Source: Falciphora oryzae (Eukaryota > Ascomycota > Sordariomycetes > Magnaporthales > Magnaporthaceae). From it: a stretch of DNA of 64,000 nt. Both the position numbers and the translations under genes were made by a program. The stretch covers positions 1,083,837-1,147,836 of the forward strand of contig JNVV01000005.1 of NCBI GenBank assembly GCA_000733355.1. Direction: 5' to 3'. Below, in pieces: positions 46,115 through 58,200 of this stretch (position 1 is the stretch's first letter; every line of letters begins with the position of its first letter). The notes beneath the pieces are model-generated. The model worked only from the letters and a program-made list of their open reading frames with translations, was not told the origin of the DNA and ran no database searches.

Positions 46115-48433
46115 GCCAAGCTGAGTCACCGACGTGAGAGCGCCGGTTCTCGGCTCTGTGGATTGATCCGTCATTAACCCCAACCCGCCTGAACGCCTGT
46201 TGGGACTAATATGTATTGTCACCATCCACAGCAGTTGTCGACCCCTGACTGCCACGGCATCCTCCACGACCGCCCAAGGCTGCCGCGATCACCCTCTCAT
46301 CCCCTTCTCGTCTAGGTCATACTGCCTCACGATGACTGTGTTGGGTTGGCTCTTGATCGACTAACTCTTTACCAGAGAAGTTGCTCAGTGGTCCTAAAGA
46401 GAGACATCTCTTGGGATCAGATCGTGCGCTCGCCTCTTTTGATTTTTTGCTGCCTTTGCGTGTCATTGGTCGCTCTCCGCCGCCTTATCTTCTTGAGCTG
46501 TTTTATACCACCATGCTTTTATCGCTCGACAAGGCGGCGGCCATCGACCCCGGAGCCCGACTTGTCGCGGCGAGTCTTTCTTCATTTTTGAGCCGTCTTC
46601 GCATTTTTCTGTCATCCTGAGGCATTGGCATAGCATTTGCATTGGAACCCGCGCCCCCAGCATGCCCTTGGATCCGGCATCTGAGTGGCCTCTCGGCCGC
46701 GACCTTTGGTTCTTTCTCTCCATTTTATCTGCTCTTTCCAGCAAGCAAGCAAGCTACGTTATTCTCGCCATGTTGCGCTTTGCAACCCAGCACCTGCCGC
46801 CTCTCGGAGCGACTTCGATCTTCGACCTCGTGGTCGCTTCGTTGCTATCCTCCACCTAAGGAGACGAGAAGCCGCGTCTTTCTTGCTCGGCAACTATTGG
46901 CAACATGCCCATCACTATTGCGTCTCGCATCAACTTATTACTGCGATCTTTGCTTCTGGAGTTTCTCGCCTGCTCTTGTTGCCAGCAGTCCCGCAGCAAC
47001 ACCATTCACCACTTGCGGCTCTCCCTCCTCGCTGTTTGGTGTCAACACGAAGTCACCAACAGCCACTGGCTAGCACACATCGAGACCTCTACTGATGGGT
47101 TGCCATCTTTGCCGGCAAGTCGGACCGGCAAATTCGTCCAGCTTAAGACACATCTGCGCCGCTCGACCGTAGCTCTCCAGTGCGAAGCTACTCGGTACAG
47201 AAGAAAAATGCGGGCGCCCCTCAATCGACATGAGGGGTATGCCTATCGGCGTCTTGAATGACGACCAACCTTCTCCTTTGTCAGTTGTCCCAACGCAACC
47301 GCCGAGCCCTCGTGCCCCGGTTGCGCTCTTTCTTGTAGGGAAACCCGAGGTTGTCCGAAAAAAAAAAAAAAAAGGACCCCTCGCCCTATTTGTCTGTCTG
47401 TCTGTCTTGTCCTGTTTCTGGCTCTTGTGCGGTCTTATTGCGCTATGGCGCTCTCTTTTTTCTTGTACAATACAGTTCCCCTGATTTTGTGGAAGCGAGC
47501 ATGTGCAGGAAAGAAAAATAGTAACTCGAGAAAGGGGGTGCAACTGAGGAAACTGGGCGGAGGTTTGTTTCCGCCCGTTATCTATCTGCATGAAAGCGGA
47601 CTGGGCTGTGTGTGCGGGACTGGTTGTTGTTCGCATCTTTTCTCCCCCCATCCATCATCATCACCATCTATCATCGAGTCTGTTGTCAGCCCCGAGTCAG
47701 TCTTATACCCACCAGCACCACCTCCCCGTTTTGGGTTCCGGATATCGTCGACCGGTTCAGAAACCAAAGACAGACCCAACAAAAGAACTGAAAAAAAAAG
47801 ACAAGCACAAAAAAAATAAGAAAAAGGACACTTATTTCAAACAAGCTCTCGCCTAAATAACCGTGGTGACTTTGCCTGTGTCTTGCTTGGACTTGCCGTT
47901 TTCTTGAGCTGGTGATGACTCCTGACCCAGCACCATGGATGGGAGATGGGATCGATGTCTCCGAAGCGTGAAGTGTGAGGCTGCGGCACGTGATGCTTGC
48001 TACCCCTGAGCGACTGATTTCGGGGGCTCAGTTTGCTCTTATTTTGGAACTAACATTGAGTTCATTCGGGACACATTGCATTGGAACGATTTTTGATTGT
48101 TTTTGGTCGAGATCGCGAGAATGATCTTTCCAGTCTAGACTCGGCAAAAGTTAGGAGGAGACAAAAGCGCCAGACGCACAAACGCCTTTTACCATCCGTC
48201 CCAGACAACCTGGAACCCGCGGGACCCTTTTCTTTCTTTCTTTTTTTTCCCTTTGTTTTGTTTTCTTCCGGACAGACAGAGGAAATGATGAGAGGGAATG
48301 ACCCGGACAGACAAAGGAAAGAATGAAAGCGAATGACACCGGGAAAAAATCGAGGCCTTGCGCCGTCGACCCATGCATGATGATGGGTCGACTAGGCGCT
48401 GTGCAGGTCACCATCACCATCGCCGCCGGCCTG
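46115..48433. other. Convergent intergenic region, 2.3 kb
   Basis: Between Cdc25 (+) and the Cys/His-rich hypothetical gene (-). It is pyrimidine-rich in its left half and has an A17 tract at 47358-47374. The open frames present look like compositional by-products; no gene is supported. Confidence 0.5.
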
Positions 48434-50044
48434 TCATGGCGGCGATCTCGTGGTGTTGGTGTTGGTGTTGGCGGCAGTGCGCAGGCTCGCCGCCATCATG
48501 GCGTACTCAAGGCCTACGTCGGACGGCACGCCGGGCTCCGAGCGCTGGTGGTGCTGGTGCCGTGCCGACCGCCTGCCGGAGGTGCTCTGGCGCCCCGGGC
48601 CTCCACTGACCTGCTGCTGCTGCTGCTGCTGCTGCTGATGGGCGCTGGGGAAACTCCTCCGGTCGTCGGCGCGGGCTAGGGAACGAGGGGCGGGTGCCGG
48701 CAGCGTCACAGGACGGCTGCGGCTACTGCCGGCCGTCGCTAGCGCGGGGTCCACGGGGAGGAGCAGTTCTGCCGGCAGAAAGCCCGTCGCCGTTGTTACG
48801 GCCGCTTGGTTGTCCGTGCAGACGTGGAGCGGATCCCGGATCACCGCCGGCGGGGGCGGAGTGGGCAAGAACAGCGAGTCGGTTCTGGTGTATGCCCTGG
48901 AGAAGTCGGGGATGTCGTCGTTAGCGGGTGCTTCCAGCTCGTAGACGGGCTCGGCCGTCGCGCTGTGGGGGTTGTTGAGGTTGAGGCTGCTAGATGATGC
49001 AGGCTGGTTACTCACATGGTTGCTGTCGCTAACCCACTGCGGGAAGAACGAGTCCCGTGCCGAGTCGATGCGGCGGGGCGGGGCGGCGACGCCAGGGAGG
49101 GCCTCGTCAACACGGGGAGCGTTGGAGGCGCTGCTGTTGAGGAAAGCCGCATCCCAGTTGGACGACAGCGATGATGTCGAGGGAAAGGAGTGGAGGGGGG
49201 GCGTGGTCGACGGTGGAGTCTCCACCACACCGGGCCGGTAGCCCCTGAACCCCTGGTTCCGCTCCTTGGCCATAGCCGACAGGCAGGTAGATGGAGCCTG
49301 CCTGCTGCCTGAACCGGCAGGCGCTTTGGCGGTAGGAGGGTTGAAGGTCCTGCCTTCAGCCCTGTGGCCCGTCGTCTTGGTGGTGGTGTTGCGAGAGCTC
49401 GCAGACGTAGCCTCGCCGCCTGATGTCCTCGGGCGCTGCGGCAGCGGCGATGCCTTGGCTGCTTTGGGTGCCGCCGGCCTTGCGGAGGCACCAACGGCAA
49501 CAACCGTTGGGCGCTGTGGGGCGGCGAGGGACACGGCTCTGGCGGTGCCGCGCTCGGCTGCGACCAAGGCTCCGGTCCGGATGCTGCTCAGCGACGAGGT
49601 AGCCGTCACGTTCGGCGGCGAGGCGGCTGCCAGGGGCCGCGGCGCCAGAGTCGTGGTGGCGCTGAGAGGCCTTGTGTCGTCGCGGCGGCCGCCGCTGCCC
49701 TTGCTTGCCTCGATTCCCGCGCTGGCACGCGGGCGCGGCGGGGACGGATGCTGGCGATGGCTGTGGCGGCCCTGGCGCTTGCGCATCTCCTCGAGGCTCT
49801 TGCGCGAGGCCGCGAGCTCGAGCCCCATACTTTCCGACATCTTGCCGCCGTTAGTGCTTATGCGCTCATCGCACGTCGGGCACACCTCACCTTCGATGTT
49901 CCGCACCCGCTTCTTGAAGTCCTGGCACCCGCGCACGCTCCTGGGGATGCCGAACAGCCTGCCGAGTCTCGCCGGGCACCGGATCGCTCCTGTCTTGTGA
50001 TGATGTCCGCAGAGGGTGTAGCTGATTCCGTACTCGCGACACAT
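48434..50044 (-). CDS. Hypothetical protein with N-terminal Cys/His cluster
   Basis: Single open frame of 536 residues from an ATG. The first 70 residues hold M-C-R-E-Y, L-C-G-H-H-H, a Cys before P-A-R-L-G, R-G-C-Q and C-P-x-C-D-E: at least six Cys and three His, which suggests one or two structural zinc sites. A Met/Arg-rich helix follows (S-L-E-E-M-R-K-R-Q). The rest is long, disordered and Ser/Thr/Pro/Ala-rich, with a run of nine glutamines near residue 475. I do not recognise the family. Fungal genomes hold many proteins with a short Cys/His N-terminus and a disordered tail whose function is unknown. The C-terminal end is less sure, since a late intron could have been missed. Confidence 0.7.
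   Translation of the reverse strand: MCREYGISYTLCGHHHKTGAIRCPARLGRLFGIPRSVRGCQDFKKRVRNIEGEVCPTCDERISTNGGKMSESMGLELAASRKSLEEMRKRQGRHSHRQHPSPPRPRASAGIEASKGSGGRRDDTRPLSATTTLAPRPLAAASPPNVTATSSLSSIRTGALVAAERGTARAVSLAAPQRPTVVAVGASARPAAPKAAKASPLPQRPRTSGGEATSASSRNTTTKTTGHRAEGRTFNPPTAKAPAGSGSRQAPSTCLSAMAKERNQGFRGYRPGVVETPPSTTPPLHSFPSTSSLSSNWDAAFLNSSASNAPRVDEALPGVAAPPRRIDSARDSFFPQWVSDSNHVSNQPASSSSLNLNNPHSATAEPVYELEAPANDDIPDFSRAYTRTDSLFLPTPPPPAVIRDPLHVCTDNQAAVTTATGFLPAELLLPVDPALATAGSSRSRPVTLPAPAPRSLARADDRRSFPSAHQQQQQQQQQVSGGPGRQSTSGRRSARHQHHQRSEPGVPSDVGLEYAMMAASLRTAANTNTNTTRSPP
48611..48637. repeat. CTG/CAG trinucleotide repeat (9 units)
   Basis: Nine perfect CTG units on the plus strand, read as CAG on the minus strand, encoding nine glutamines in the Cys/His-rich hypothetical protein. 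A perfect repeat of this kind is likely to vary in length between strains. Confidence 0.9.
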
Positions 50045-50793
50045 CTACAAGGCTTGCTGGTTATGACTAGGAGGATTGGTTTGGGCGAGACGGGCGGGCT
50101 GTGGGCGGTGGGCTGTGGGAAGGGTGGGGTTGTCGTTGGGTGGACGTAGACACTGGGTCTGAAGAAGGAAAGAAGGCGGGCCACCACTGGCGAGGGGTTG
50201 GGGGGGTTTTTATGGTTGGGGGCGCGGTTGAAGGCCCAGGTGTGTCTTTGTCTGGACATGGGGCTTTGTCCTGACACAATAGCCTTGTTTTAGCACTCTT
50301 GGTCATGCCCGTGATGTACGACTGAAATTCGGAACCTCACCCCTTAAAGAAGGCTACGCCCTTCACTTTGAGGAAGCGAGGTAAGGACGCGAGGCTGAAA
50401 GAGGCTGTATCGGGTTCGGTCAAGGGACACCCAAGTATTAGCAACACTAGGAACACTCCGTGGAGTGCCCAAGACGGCCTGTAAGGAGCCGGCTAGATAC
50501 CCAATGAGGGAGAGAGACTAGAGGTTCACGATTCTTAGGTAAGTTAGAAGTGAATTTCCATGCTAAAAATGTATTATCGTCATGATGTTCTGTGTTGCTA
50601 TACCCCTCGTACATACACGCCCCTGACGGCGAGCTAGGCGGTGGATCTTGCAGTCGGGCGGAGCCGGCCTACCACGCGACAAGGGAATCAACCGCACCCA
50701 AGGGTCTGTCAAGGTTTTTGTTATCGAATGGTCGATCAACAGGCATGGGTCTTGTGTGTAGGAAAAGAATCCCATGCTTCTCCACCATATTCT
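50045..50793. other. Intergenic region between two minus-strand genes
   Basis: Holds the promoter of the Cys/His-rich gene and the 3' untranslated region of cullin-3. No gene is seen. Confidence 0.5.
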
Positions 50794-53634
50794 TCATGCT
50801 AGATAGCGATATGCTGGGTTTGTGGCTGCTGAGTCCTCTATCCGCTCCAGGTATTCTCTCCCTATGAGGTCTTCTATCCTTGCCTTGATCATGGGAACTT
50901 GAGGCTGAAACCGTGGCGCGAGCTGGCTGATGACTTCCGTCAGGAGTGAGTTGTGCGGCAGCTCCTTGCGGGATCTGTGCGAAGTCGGTTAGTTGGTATC
51001 TCTTCGGGTTGTATGCTGGTGGATACATCAGGGTCGAGGAGTCGATCATCACTGAATTTCTGATGCCGACCTCGACCCAGTTGCAAACTTGCATCTCAAG
51101 AAACAAGCATCAAAAGAAACAATCACAACCAAACGAGAAAGCTCTGGAACATACTTCATTATACGCACGATGGCCGCGTCGACCATGTGCCGCCTCGTCT
51201 CGTCGTTCTTGTCCTCAGTCTTCTGGCGCTCCTCGTCGCCCTCGACTTTTGAGTGCGAGCTGATGACGGGCGCCTTGATCTTGATGGTCTTGCTCACGAA
51301 GCCCGTGTTGAACGAGAAGCGGTCGCCGGGCCGGATCGTCTTGGTCGACGGCTCCTTGAGCAGCACCCTGGCCTTGGGGTTGATGGACAGCGACGCCAGG
51401 GCGCGCGAGAGCTCCTTGGAGGGGATGTTGGTGGCGGCCTGGATGTCCTCGAGCGACAGCGACGCGCCGTCGGCCACGTCATTGAACAACAGCAGCAGCA
51501 CCATGCTGTACGTCGACGCGCTGAGCTCGTACCGCCGCTCCTTGCTGAGCGGGCCCGTCTCGCGGCCGGGGACGCGCGGGAACACGCACTTGATGTCGGC
51601 CGTGCCCGCCGACCCGACCCACGTCAGCACGCGGCCGCTGCGGTCGCGCAGGTAGAACTTGAAGAAGCTCTCCTGTAGCCGTTTCACCTCGGGCGGGTAG
51701 ATGCACTCGGTAGAGCCGCCGCCGCCCGGGTTCGTGGCGCTGTCGGCCAGCTGCTGCGTGCGGCCCATGACTTCCGGCGGCCAATTGTTGCTAGTAAGCA
51801 CGCTCACTGACAGCTCAATAGGCTTGGCCTCGCGGTAGCCCGCGTCGTCGCCGAGCGAACTGATGTGCTCGTGGTACTTCTTGGACAGCTCCTCGGACGT
51901 GGCCATGTCCTTGAACATGCCCTCGAACTTTGACGTGAAGTGCTTGCCCAGGTCCAGCTGCATCAGCGAGATCATCTGCTTCTCCACTTCCTCGCTGCCC
52001 GACTTGCTGTGCAGCAGTCGCCGCGCCAGGTGCTTCTGGTAGTAGCGCTCAAAGAGGTCCTTGTCCTTGAGGTACCGGATGAGCACGATGGCCTTGTCCA
52101 GGATCGCGCCCACCTCGCCGTCCGTCTTGCCGCGGATCCCGCGCTTGAGGTTGTCGTCGATGAAGAGCGACACGTACTCGGAGCTGCGCGGGAACGCGTG
52201 GATGAAGTCGGAGAAGCCCTTGGTGATGGCCGACTGGATCGCCAGGTCCTGGTCGAAGCACTGCTCCCACAGCACATCGTACTTGTCACGTAATGATAGA
52301 ACGTCGTCTACCCACTTGATAGCTGCCGCCGTTTGCTGCGCCTGCAGTGATAACGGCTGCTGCTGTGCCGCCGCCTTGCCGCCACTCTTGCTGCTTTCTC
52401 CCTCGACCTTGGTGTCACCGCCATCAGCGGCAGCGGCGGTATCTGCCGCGGCCGAAAGGTCCATATCCCGCAGGTTCTTCTCGATTTCGGCGCCTTGGGC
52501 TGTGATCCTATTCTGCAGGCCATTTTTGAGCGCTTCCGTCGTGGGGTCAACCTTGAGTATGAGCTCGTACAATATCGCCAGGTCCTCAACGCGGTCGTTG
52601 TCCAGCATCGACTTCAGCCCGTTGCTCTCGAGTGCTAGCAGCTCGTGGAGGTGGGTTGAAATGAGCTCGGCCTCGACGACCCTTGCGATTTTGTCCGTGG
52701 TCAGCCGTGACAGCGTGGTGCGGCAGCGGTCGGCCTCCTCGCGCAGGCGGCGGTGTGTGTGGCGCAGCCAGACGCTGGCATCGGCGCCGCGCAGCAGACG
52801 CAGGGCCTCGGCGCGGTAGAACTTGCGACTGGAATCGAGGAAGGGTTGCTCAAAGTAGGTCAGGTACAAGCGCTGCGAGTCGAGCTCGTCATCGGTCTCA
52901 TACAGGTCCTCGAGCATAGTGACGCAACGGTGTATTAGGTTGCGGTCCACAACGTCGCCCTCGCGCTCCATGTTGACGTGGTCAAGAATAACGGCGCACA
53001 GGATCTCCCAGATGCTAAAGGTGCGATTGTAGCCTGGCGATGAGATGGTGCCCGGGTCGAGCAGGTGGTCGCGGAACAGGCCGATGGTGGTGACAAAGAT
53101 GGATGTGTTCTTGCTCTCCTTCAGCCAGCCCTTGTCGAGGTACATCAGGATGTCGGCCACCATGTTCATCGACATGTTGTGGCTCTCCCACGCGTCCTTG
53201 AGGCCGCGCAGGAAGGTGTCGCCCATCTCGCGCCGCTCGTGGGCGCTGGTGCCCGGCACCTCGAACACGATGATGTTGACGAGATTGGGCGCGATCAGGG
53301 CCTGGATCTGCGGGATGACCTGCTTGGCAAACCATTCCCGCTCAAAGTCCTTGACCAGGTCGTAGAGCCTCTCGCCGTGCTTTTTAAGCACGATCTTGTA
53401 CGATGCGCGGTACAGGTGCTCGAACGACAGGCGGCCGGCGTTTCGGTTGTGGATGTCGGTGAGCGCCTCCCTGAGCACGCCCCAGCACTGGTCGAACTCG
53501 TCGGCCTCGGGCCGGAGGGTCTGTCGTTCACCAGCGTGGTCAGCCGTCTGTTGGTCGCTGCCCCTGAGGGGGAGGAGTGGGGCGGTAGAGCTACTTACCC
53601 GCTTTGGCGGCCTAATCTTGCCCTGTCGTTGCAT
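50794..53634 (-). CDS. Cullin-3, scaffold of BTB-type ubiquitin ligases
   Basis: Three exons (53634-53599, 53520-51155, 50974-50794) give 860 residues. Exon 1 encodes only M-Q-R-Q-G-K-I-R-P-P-K-R. Intron 1 (78 nt) and intron 2 (180 nt) have GTAAGT and GTATGT donors and CAG acceptors. The N-terminal cullin repeats begin W-x-V-L-R-E-A-L-x-D-I-H-N-x-N-A-G-R-L-S-F, the typical Cul3 start that pairs with BTB adaptors. The cullin homology domain follows, then the winged-helix end with I-V-R-I-M-K-S-R-K; Lys801 is the expected NEDD8 attachment site. The protein ends Y-R-Y-L-A, as Cul3 proteins do. Reading without intron 2 would replace the last 60 residues by an unrelated tail and lose the neddylated end, so the splice is well supported. 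Confidence 0.95.
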
Positions 53635-54342
53635 CGTTATGGTCGTCGGAGCACGTGTGGGGGTGTCTGTCGGGGATGGTGGCAAGGCGAGGCCGAGCAC
53701 GGCACCATAGCAGCCGTTGGGTTGCGGCAGGAGGAGGTGCTGATTTCGCACGCACACGCGGGGGGGGACCGTGCAAGTCGGGCGTCTGCGCGTCTGGGTT
53801 TAGGTACAAGACGGCGAGGCCGACAGCAGACAACCAGCGCGAGCGTCAGCCGACCGCAGTCGCAGAACTGGGGAAATGAACAGGCTCTCTGGCGGAAGGA
53901 GGAGGAGGAGGAAGAGGGAAAACAGCAGATTTCGATTTATGTCAGGCAGAGAAGCGATGCAATTCGCGAAGCTCCCCCAGCTTTGGTTTGGCTGCCCCTC
54001 ACAAAAGTGGAGCCGCTGATGGCAGCCGGTTTGGAAGGCCCGCTAAAGTGCTTGCAGCCTTTGAGTCGGCCCCACATCGCATCGTCGCGCTTGGGCGCCA
54101 CGCGGTTCAGCCGCGCTTGTGCGGGAAAGTCGACGTCATTGGTCGCGGATCCTTTGGGACAGCGTCAAATTTTTGATGGCGGCCAAGTCGGAATTCTTTG
54201 CGATGCGACAGCCGAAAATATCAGTCCTCAGGACAACCGACACTTCACGTGTTCGCGTTTACACACACAAAAACGATTGAATCTAATTGAGAATTGGGGT
54301 TCCGAGCTTATCAAAGAATTAATAAAAAAAAAAAGAAACAAA
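53635..54342. promoter_or_regulatory. Shared divergent promoter region of cullin-3 and Zim17
   Basis: About 700 nt between two start codons facing away from each other. It must hold both promoters and leaders. Specific motifs could not be assigned. Confidence 0.5.
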
Positions 54343-54966
54343 ATGGCGTCCAGAACAGCTCCCCGCCTCCTCTCATTGTCCCAGAGGCTGGCCCCCTCCC
54401 TCCTCGCCGACGCGACAACGACAACGTCCACACTTCTCACGAGGTCAAGAACACACACCGCAATCACACAGAACGCACACACACCCCGTCCCCGCCTCAC
54501 ACAACAACACCGCTTCCAACACACGATCCCGCGCTTCACCGGCCGCAACCCCTTCTCCGCCAACCCCTCCCCACGGGGCGGCGCAGACCGGGCAGCAGCA
54601 GCAGCACCAGATTCCGATGCGACAACAGCAACGAAACCCACAGAAAACACCACCAGCCAGCAGAACCGCATCCAGTCGCAGCCGCACTACCAGCTGACCT
54701 TCACCTGCGTGCCTTGCGGTGCGCGGTCCAAGCACGCCATCTCCAAGCAAGGGTACCACCACGGCTCCGTCCTCATCACCTGCCCGGACTGCCGCAACCG
54801 CCACGTCATAAGCGACCACCTGGGCGTCTTTGGCGACCGCAAGGGCGTCACCGTCGAGGACCTCATGCGCGACAGGGGCCTGCTCGTCAAGAAGGGCACC
54901 CTCGGCGAGGACGGCAACATCGAGTTCTGGGAGGACGATCTGCCTGACGGTGCTGCGAAGGCATAG
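54343..54966 (+). CDS. ZIM17: Mitochondrial DNL-type zinc-finger protein Zim17/Hep1
   Basis: Intronless 207-residue protein. The first 100 residues are rich in Arg, Thr, Ser and Gln with almost no acidic residues, as in a mitochondrial presequence. The conserved domain follows: Y-Q-L-T-F-T-C-V-P-C-G (Cys122 and Cys125), then I-T-C-P-D-C-R-N-R-H (Cys147 and Cys150), which together bind one zinc ion. In place of the eponymous Asp-Asn-Leu, the motif here reads Asp-His-Leu. Zim17 (Tim15/Hep1) is a matrix chaperone that keeps mitochondrial Hsp70 soluble and so supports protein import and iron-sulfur cluster assembly. The start is the first ATG after an A-rich leader. Confidence 0.93.
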   Translation: MASRTAPRLLSLSQRLAPSLLADATTTTSTLLTRSRTHTAITQNAHTPRPRLTQQHRFQHTIPRFTGRNPFSANPSPRGGADRAAAAAPDSDATTATKPTENTTSQQNRIQSQPHYQLTFTCVPCGARSKHAISKQGYHHGSVLITCPDCRNRHVISDHLGVFGDRKGVTVEDLMRDRGLLVKKGTLGEDGNIEFWEDDLPDGAAKA

Positions 54967-55239
54967 AGGGTCGTGGGTCGTGTTTTACGCGTTAACTGTA
55001 TCATAAGCGTTCCACTTCTCTGGCTCGATAAAGAAAGTCGCGTTATCAAAACGCGCATCGCATCGTCTTGAAATAGCTGTACCCGTTTGTCATTTGCGAA
55101 AGACATCTAGATACGCCATTATATGTATATATGACCCTGAAAAGAAACGAAAAGAGGGTGTAACTTTTCTCCGCCCAATCCCAAACCCAAACGCCTGGTC
55201 CACAAATATTTCATCCCATGTGCTCCCCCAAACCCCCCA
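54967..55239. other. Short convergent intergenic region
   Basis: 273 nt between the 3' ends of Zim17 (+) and Utp20 (-), so the two transcripts' 3' untranslated regions probably overlap or abut. Confidence 0.5.
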
Positions 55240-58200
55240 TCACACGGCCTGCCGCATAGCCCGGTGCTCCTGCCCGCGCGCCTTGCGCTTCTCCTTCTTT
55301 TTCTCAAACTTCTTCCTCTTCTCGGCCCCGGCCCGCTCCGGCGCCGCCACGGCCTCGATCTTGCGCTTGGTCGACCGCATCTCCCTGCGGCCCCGCACAC
55401 CTTCTCCCACCGCCAGCAGCGCCGCCGTGTACGCCGCCGTGCCGAGCCGCCGCTGCAGCGCCTCCATGCAGTCGCGCGCCTTGACCTTTAGGGACTCGTA
55501 CTTCGCCGCAAAGTCCGCGTCGGGCGACCAGGGCGTCGGGACCGCCGGGTCCGTCACGTTGCGGAGCGGCCGGAGGATCGCGCGCAGCGAGGGGCGCACG
55601 CGCTCGACGGGCGCGAGCCCGTCGCAGTAGGCCGACAGCACGTCGAGCGCCGCCAGCTTGGGGACCAGCTCGGTCGACTTGGGCCGCGTCTCCTTCCTGA
55701 TGATAGCCGCCAGCCGGCCGAATATGTAGCGGCTGTTGGTGAACTTCTTCTTGCTGTCGTCGCGCTCGACTGCTTCGCCGTCGTTGCCGCCCTCACCCCC
55801 GTCGCCGTCCTCGCCCCCGTCGCCAGACTCCGAGCCCGACTCCTCCGACTCGAACTCGACCGCGTTCCCGAGGAAGACCAGGATCTGCGCCACCTCCTCG
55901 GCCAGCGGCTCGCCGACCTCATCCGACCCCAGCACGCCGAGGTTCAGCCGGATCAGGCGCATGACGGCCGCCTGGTCCAGTTCCAGGCCGTGCGAGCCGC
56001 GCAGCCCGCCGCCGCGCGCAAAGTCGGCGAGGTACGAGCTCAGCAGCTTGACGGCCGAGAGCTTGACGGTGGCGTCCGCGTGCGAGAGGCACGCGACGAT
56101 CTGGTCCCAGATCTCGCGCGAGTCCGGCGCCAGCACCCTGGCCGGGTCCTTGTCCAGCACGCCCTGGACGACGGCGAGGCAGACGTTGACGAGGTCGGCG
56201 TCCTGGCCGGCCGCGTCTGATACGATATCCAGGATCTTGCCCTTGAGCAGCGCAAAGTTCTTCTTGTCCCTGCCGCTCGCCTCGCGGACCTCGAAGTAGA
56301 AGCCGAGCGTCTGGATGCCCAGCCTCAGCACGCCCGCGTTCTCGTCCTGGCCCAGCCAGCCCCGCAGGATGGTCAGGAAGTTCTGCGTCGACGCCTTGTC
56401 GGCGCGCCGGAGCACCTCCCTCACCAGCTCGGCGGCCGCGAGCCTGCACTTGTCGCTGTCATCGTTTGCGAGCACAAAGACGAGCGGGATGAAGCATGTG
56501 GTGCAGACCTCCTGCACAAAGTCGTCGGCCGACTTCATCAGCAGGAGGTGCAGCACCTCCATGACCGACAGCCGCCCGCCCTCGCGGTCGTACTGCAGGT
56601 TCGCCACTATAAACTTGAGCTGCTTCGCCCACCGCGCCTTCTTTTGCGGGTACTCCCGGAGGAACTGGAAGAAGGCTCCGCGCGCCAGGTCTCGCGTGTC
56701 CTTGTCATCGTTGGTGATCATAACCGTGCCCACATGGTCTAGCGTGTCGTACACCACCGCTGTCTCAATCTTGCGGTCGAGGACCGACCGGAGGAAGCTG
56801 AAGGTGATGTGCCTGTGCAGAGGCTCGGTAAGATCATCCTTGACTCTGCCAAGCAGCATGTCGATCGCTGCGTCCTTGACCGGAACATCGCTTCGGTCCC
56901 GTAGGATGACCGAGATGAGCCTGAGTGCAGCTTGCGCAGCCTCACTGGTGGTAGTTGTGGATCCAGAGACGGTGCGCAGGGCCTCCTTGAGCGCCACCTT
57001 GTACAGGTTGGACGAGTCGTTGTTCTTGAACGGCACCTTGACAAGTATGACAAGGAGCTTGAAGGCGGCCACTTTGACCTCTTCCTCGCCTGCGATGACG
57101 GCGTCACCTAGGATGGGCAGGAAGCCGCTGGCGTAGGATGCGGTCCGGAGGCTGTCGTGCTTCCTCATCAGAGACCGCAGCACATCGAGAGCGAACCGGA
57201 TCAGCTTGTAAGTGTGCTTAGTGGTCGTGCCGCGATCATTCTTCTTGGCCCCCTTCTGGATTAGATACCGCTTCAGCCTGGGGTCCAGCTTGACGTCAGC
57301 CTCGGGCTTCTTGCTGTTGTAGACCTCCTGGATGACCTCATAGCAGAAAATGAGCGCATCCTGGCTCTCGGCAGCATGGTTGTGCAGGAGACCGGCAGTG
57401 ACGCGGCTGAGCAGCTCGTCAATCTTCCTCGCCATCTTGAGGTTGAGCTTCTCCAGCAGCAAATCCTTCAGCGGCTGCACGAGCGTGATCAAGCAGCTGA
57501 TTGACGTGTTCTTGGCGATCAGCTCCATCGAGTCTTGGCTCTTGCTACTCTTGATTTCCTTCATCTTGTTGGTGTACTCCTCGGCCTCCTTCTCTTGCCC
57601 GGTCACGCCAAAGATGTCGTCCATGATAACGGCGACGACCTGGTCAACACAGTAGTCAAGGTCACCCTGCTTGAACTTGGGGATAACGGCAACTAGAATG
57701 GAGTGAACCGTGTATGACAAGACGTGTAGCTGATATCCCCGGGTGAGGGCGCCGCGCAACTCCTTTAGAATGAAGCCGAAGCAAGGGGCGCCGAGGATAC
57801 ACGCGATCTTGACCAGGGTGCTGCGCGCCATCTCCCGAGAGTCCCAGGCCTTGCTGCGCAAGATGTGGCAGATGTCGGTGAGCACACCTGGGAGCTTCAA
57901 GTCGCGCACATTGGCGGGCAATAGGTTCAGGAGCTTGACAATGATAACACCAATCGGGACCCGAGAGCTGACTGTGGTCTCATCTTTCTCGTGTAGGTGA
58001 TCGAGGAGGGTTGCCATCAAGGGTCCGGAGACCTCGTCGCTGAACTTCTCCCGACTCGGTAACCTCTTCCCAAGGGTCGAGGTGCTTGGAGAAGCCACCG
58101 CCTTGTTGCCGTCGGTGCTCTCCAGCTTATAAGCTTGTCCAGCAGCGACCGCTAGGGCCTCGACGACCTTGTCCAAAAGGCGGATGATCTGTTTGTGCAG

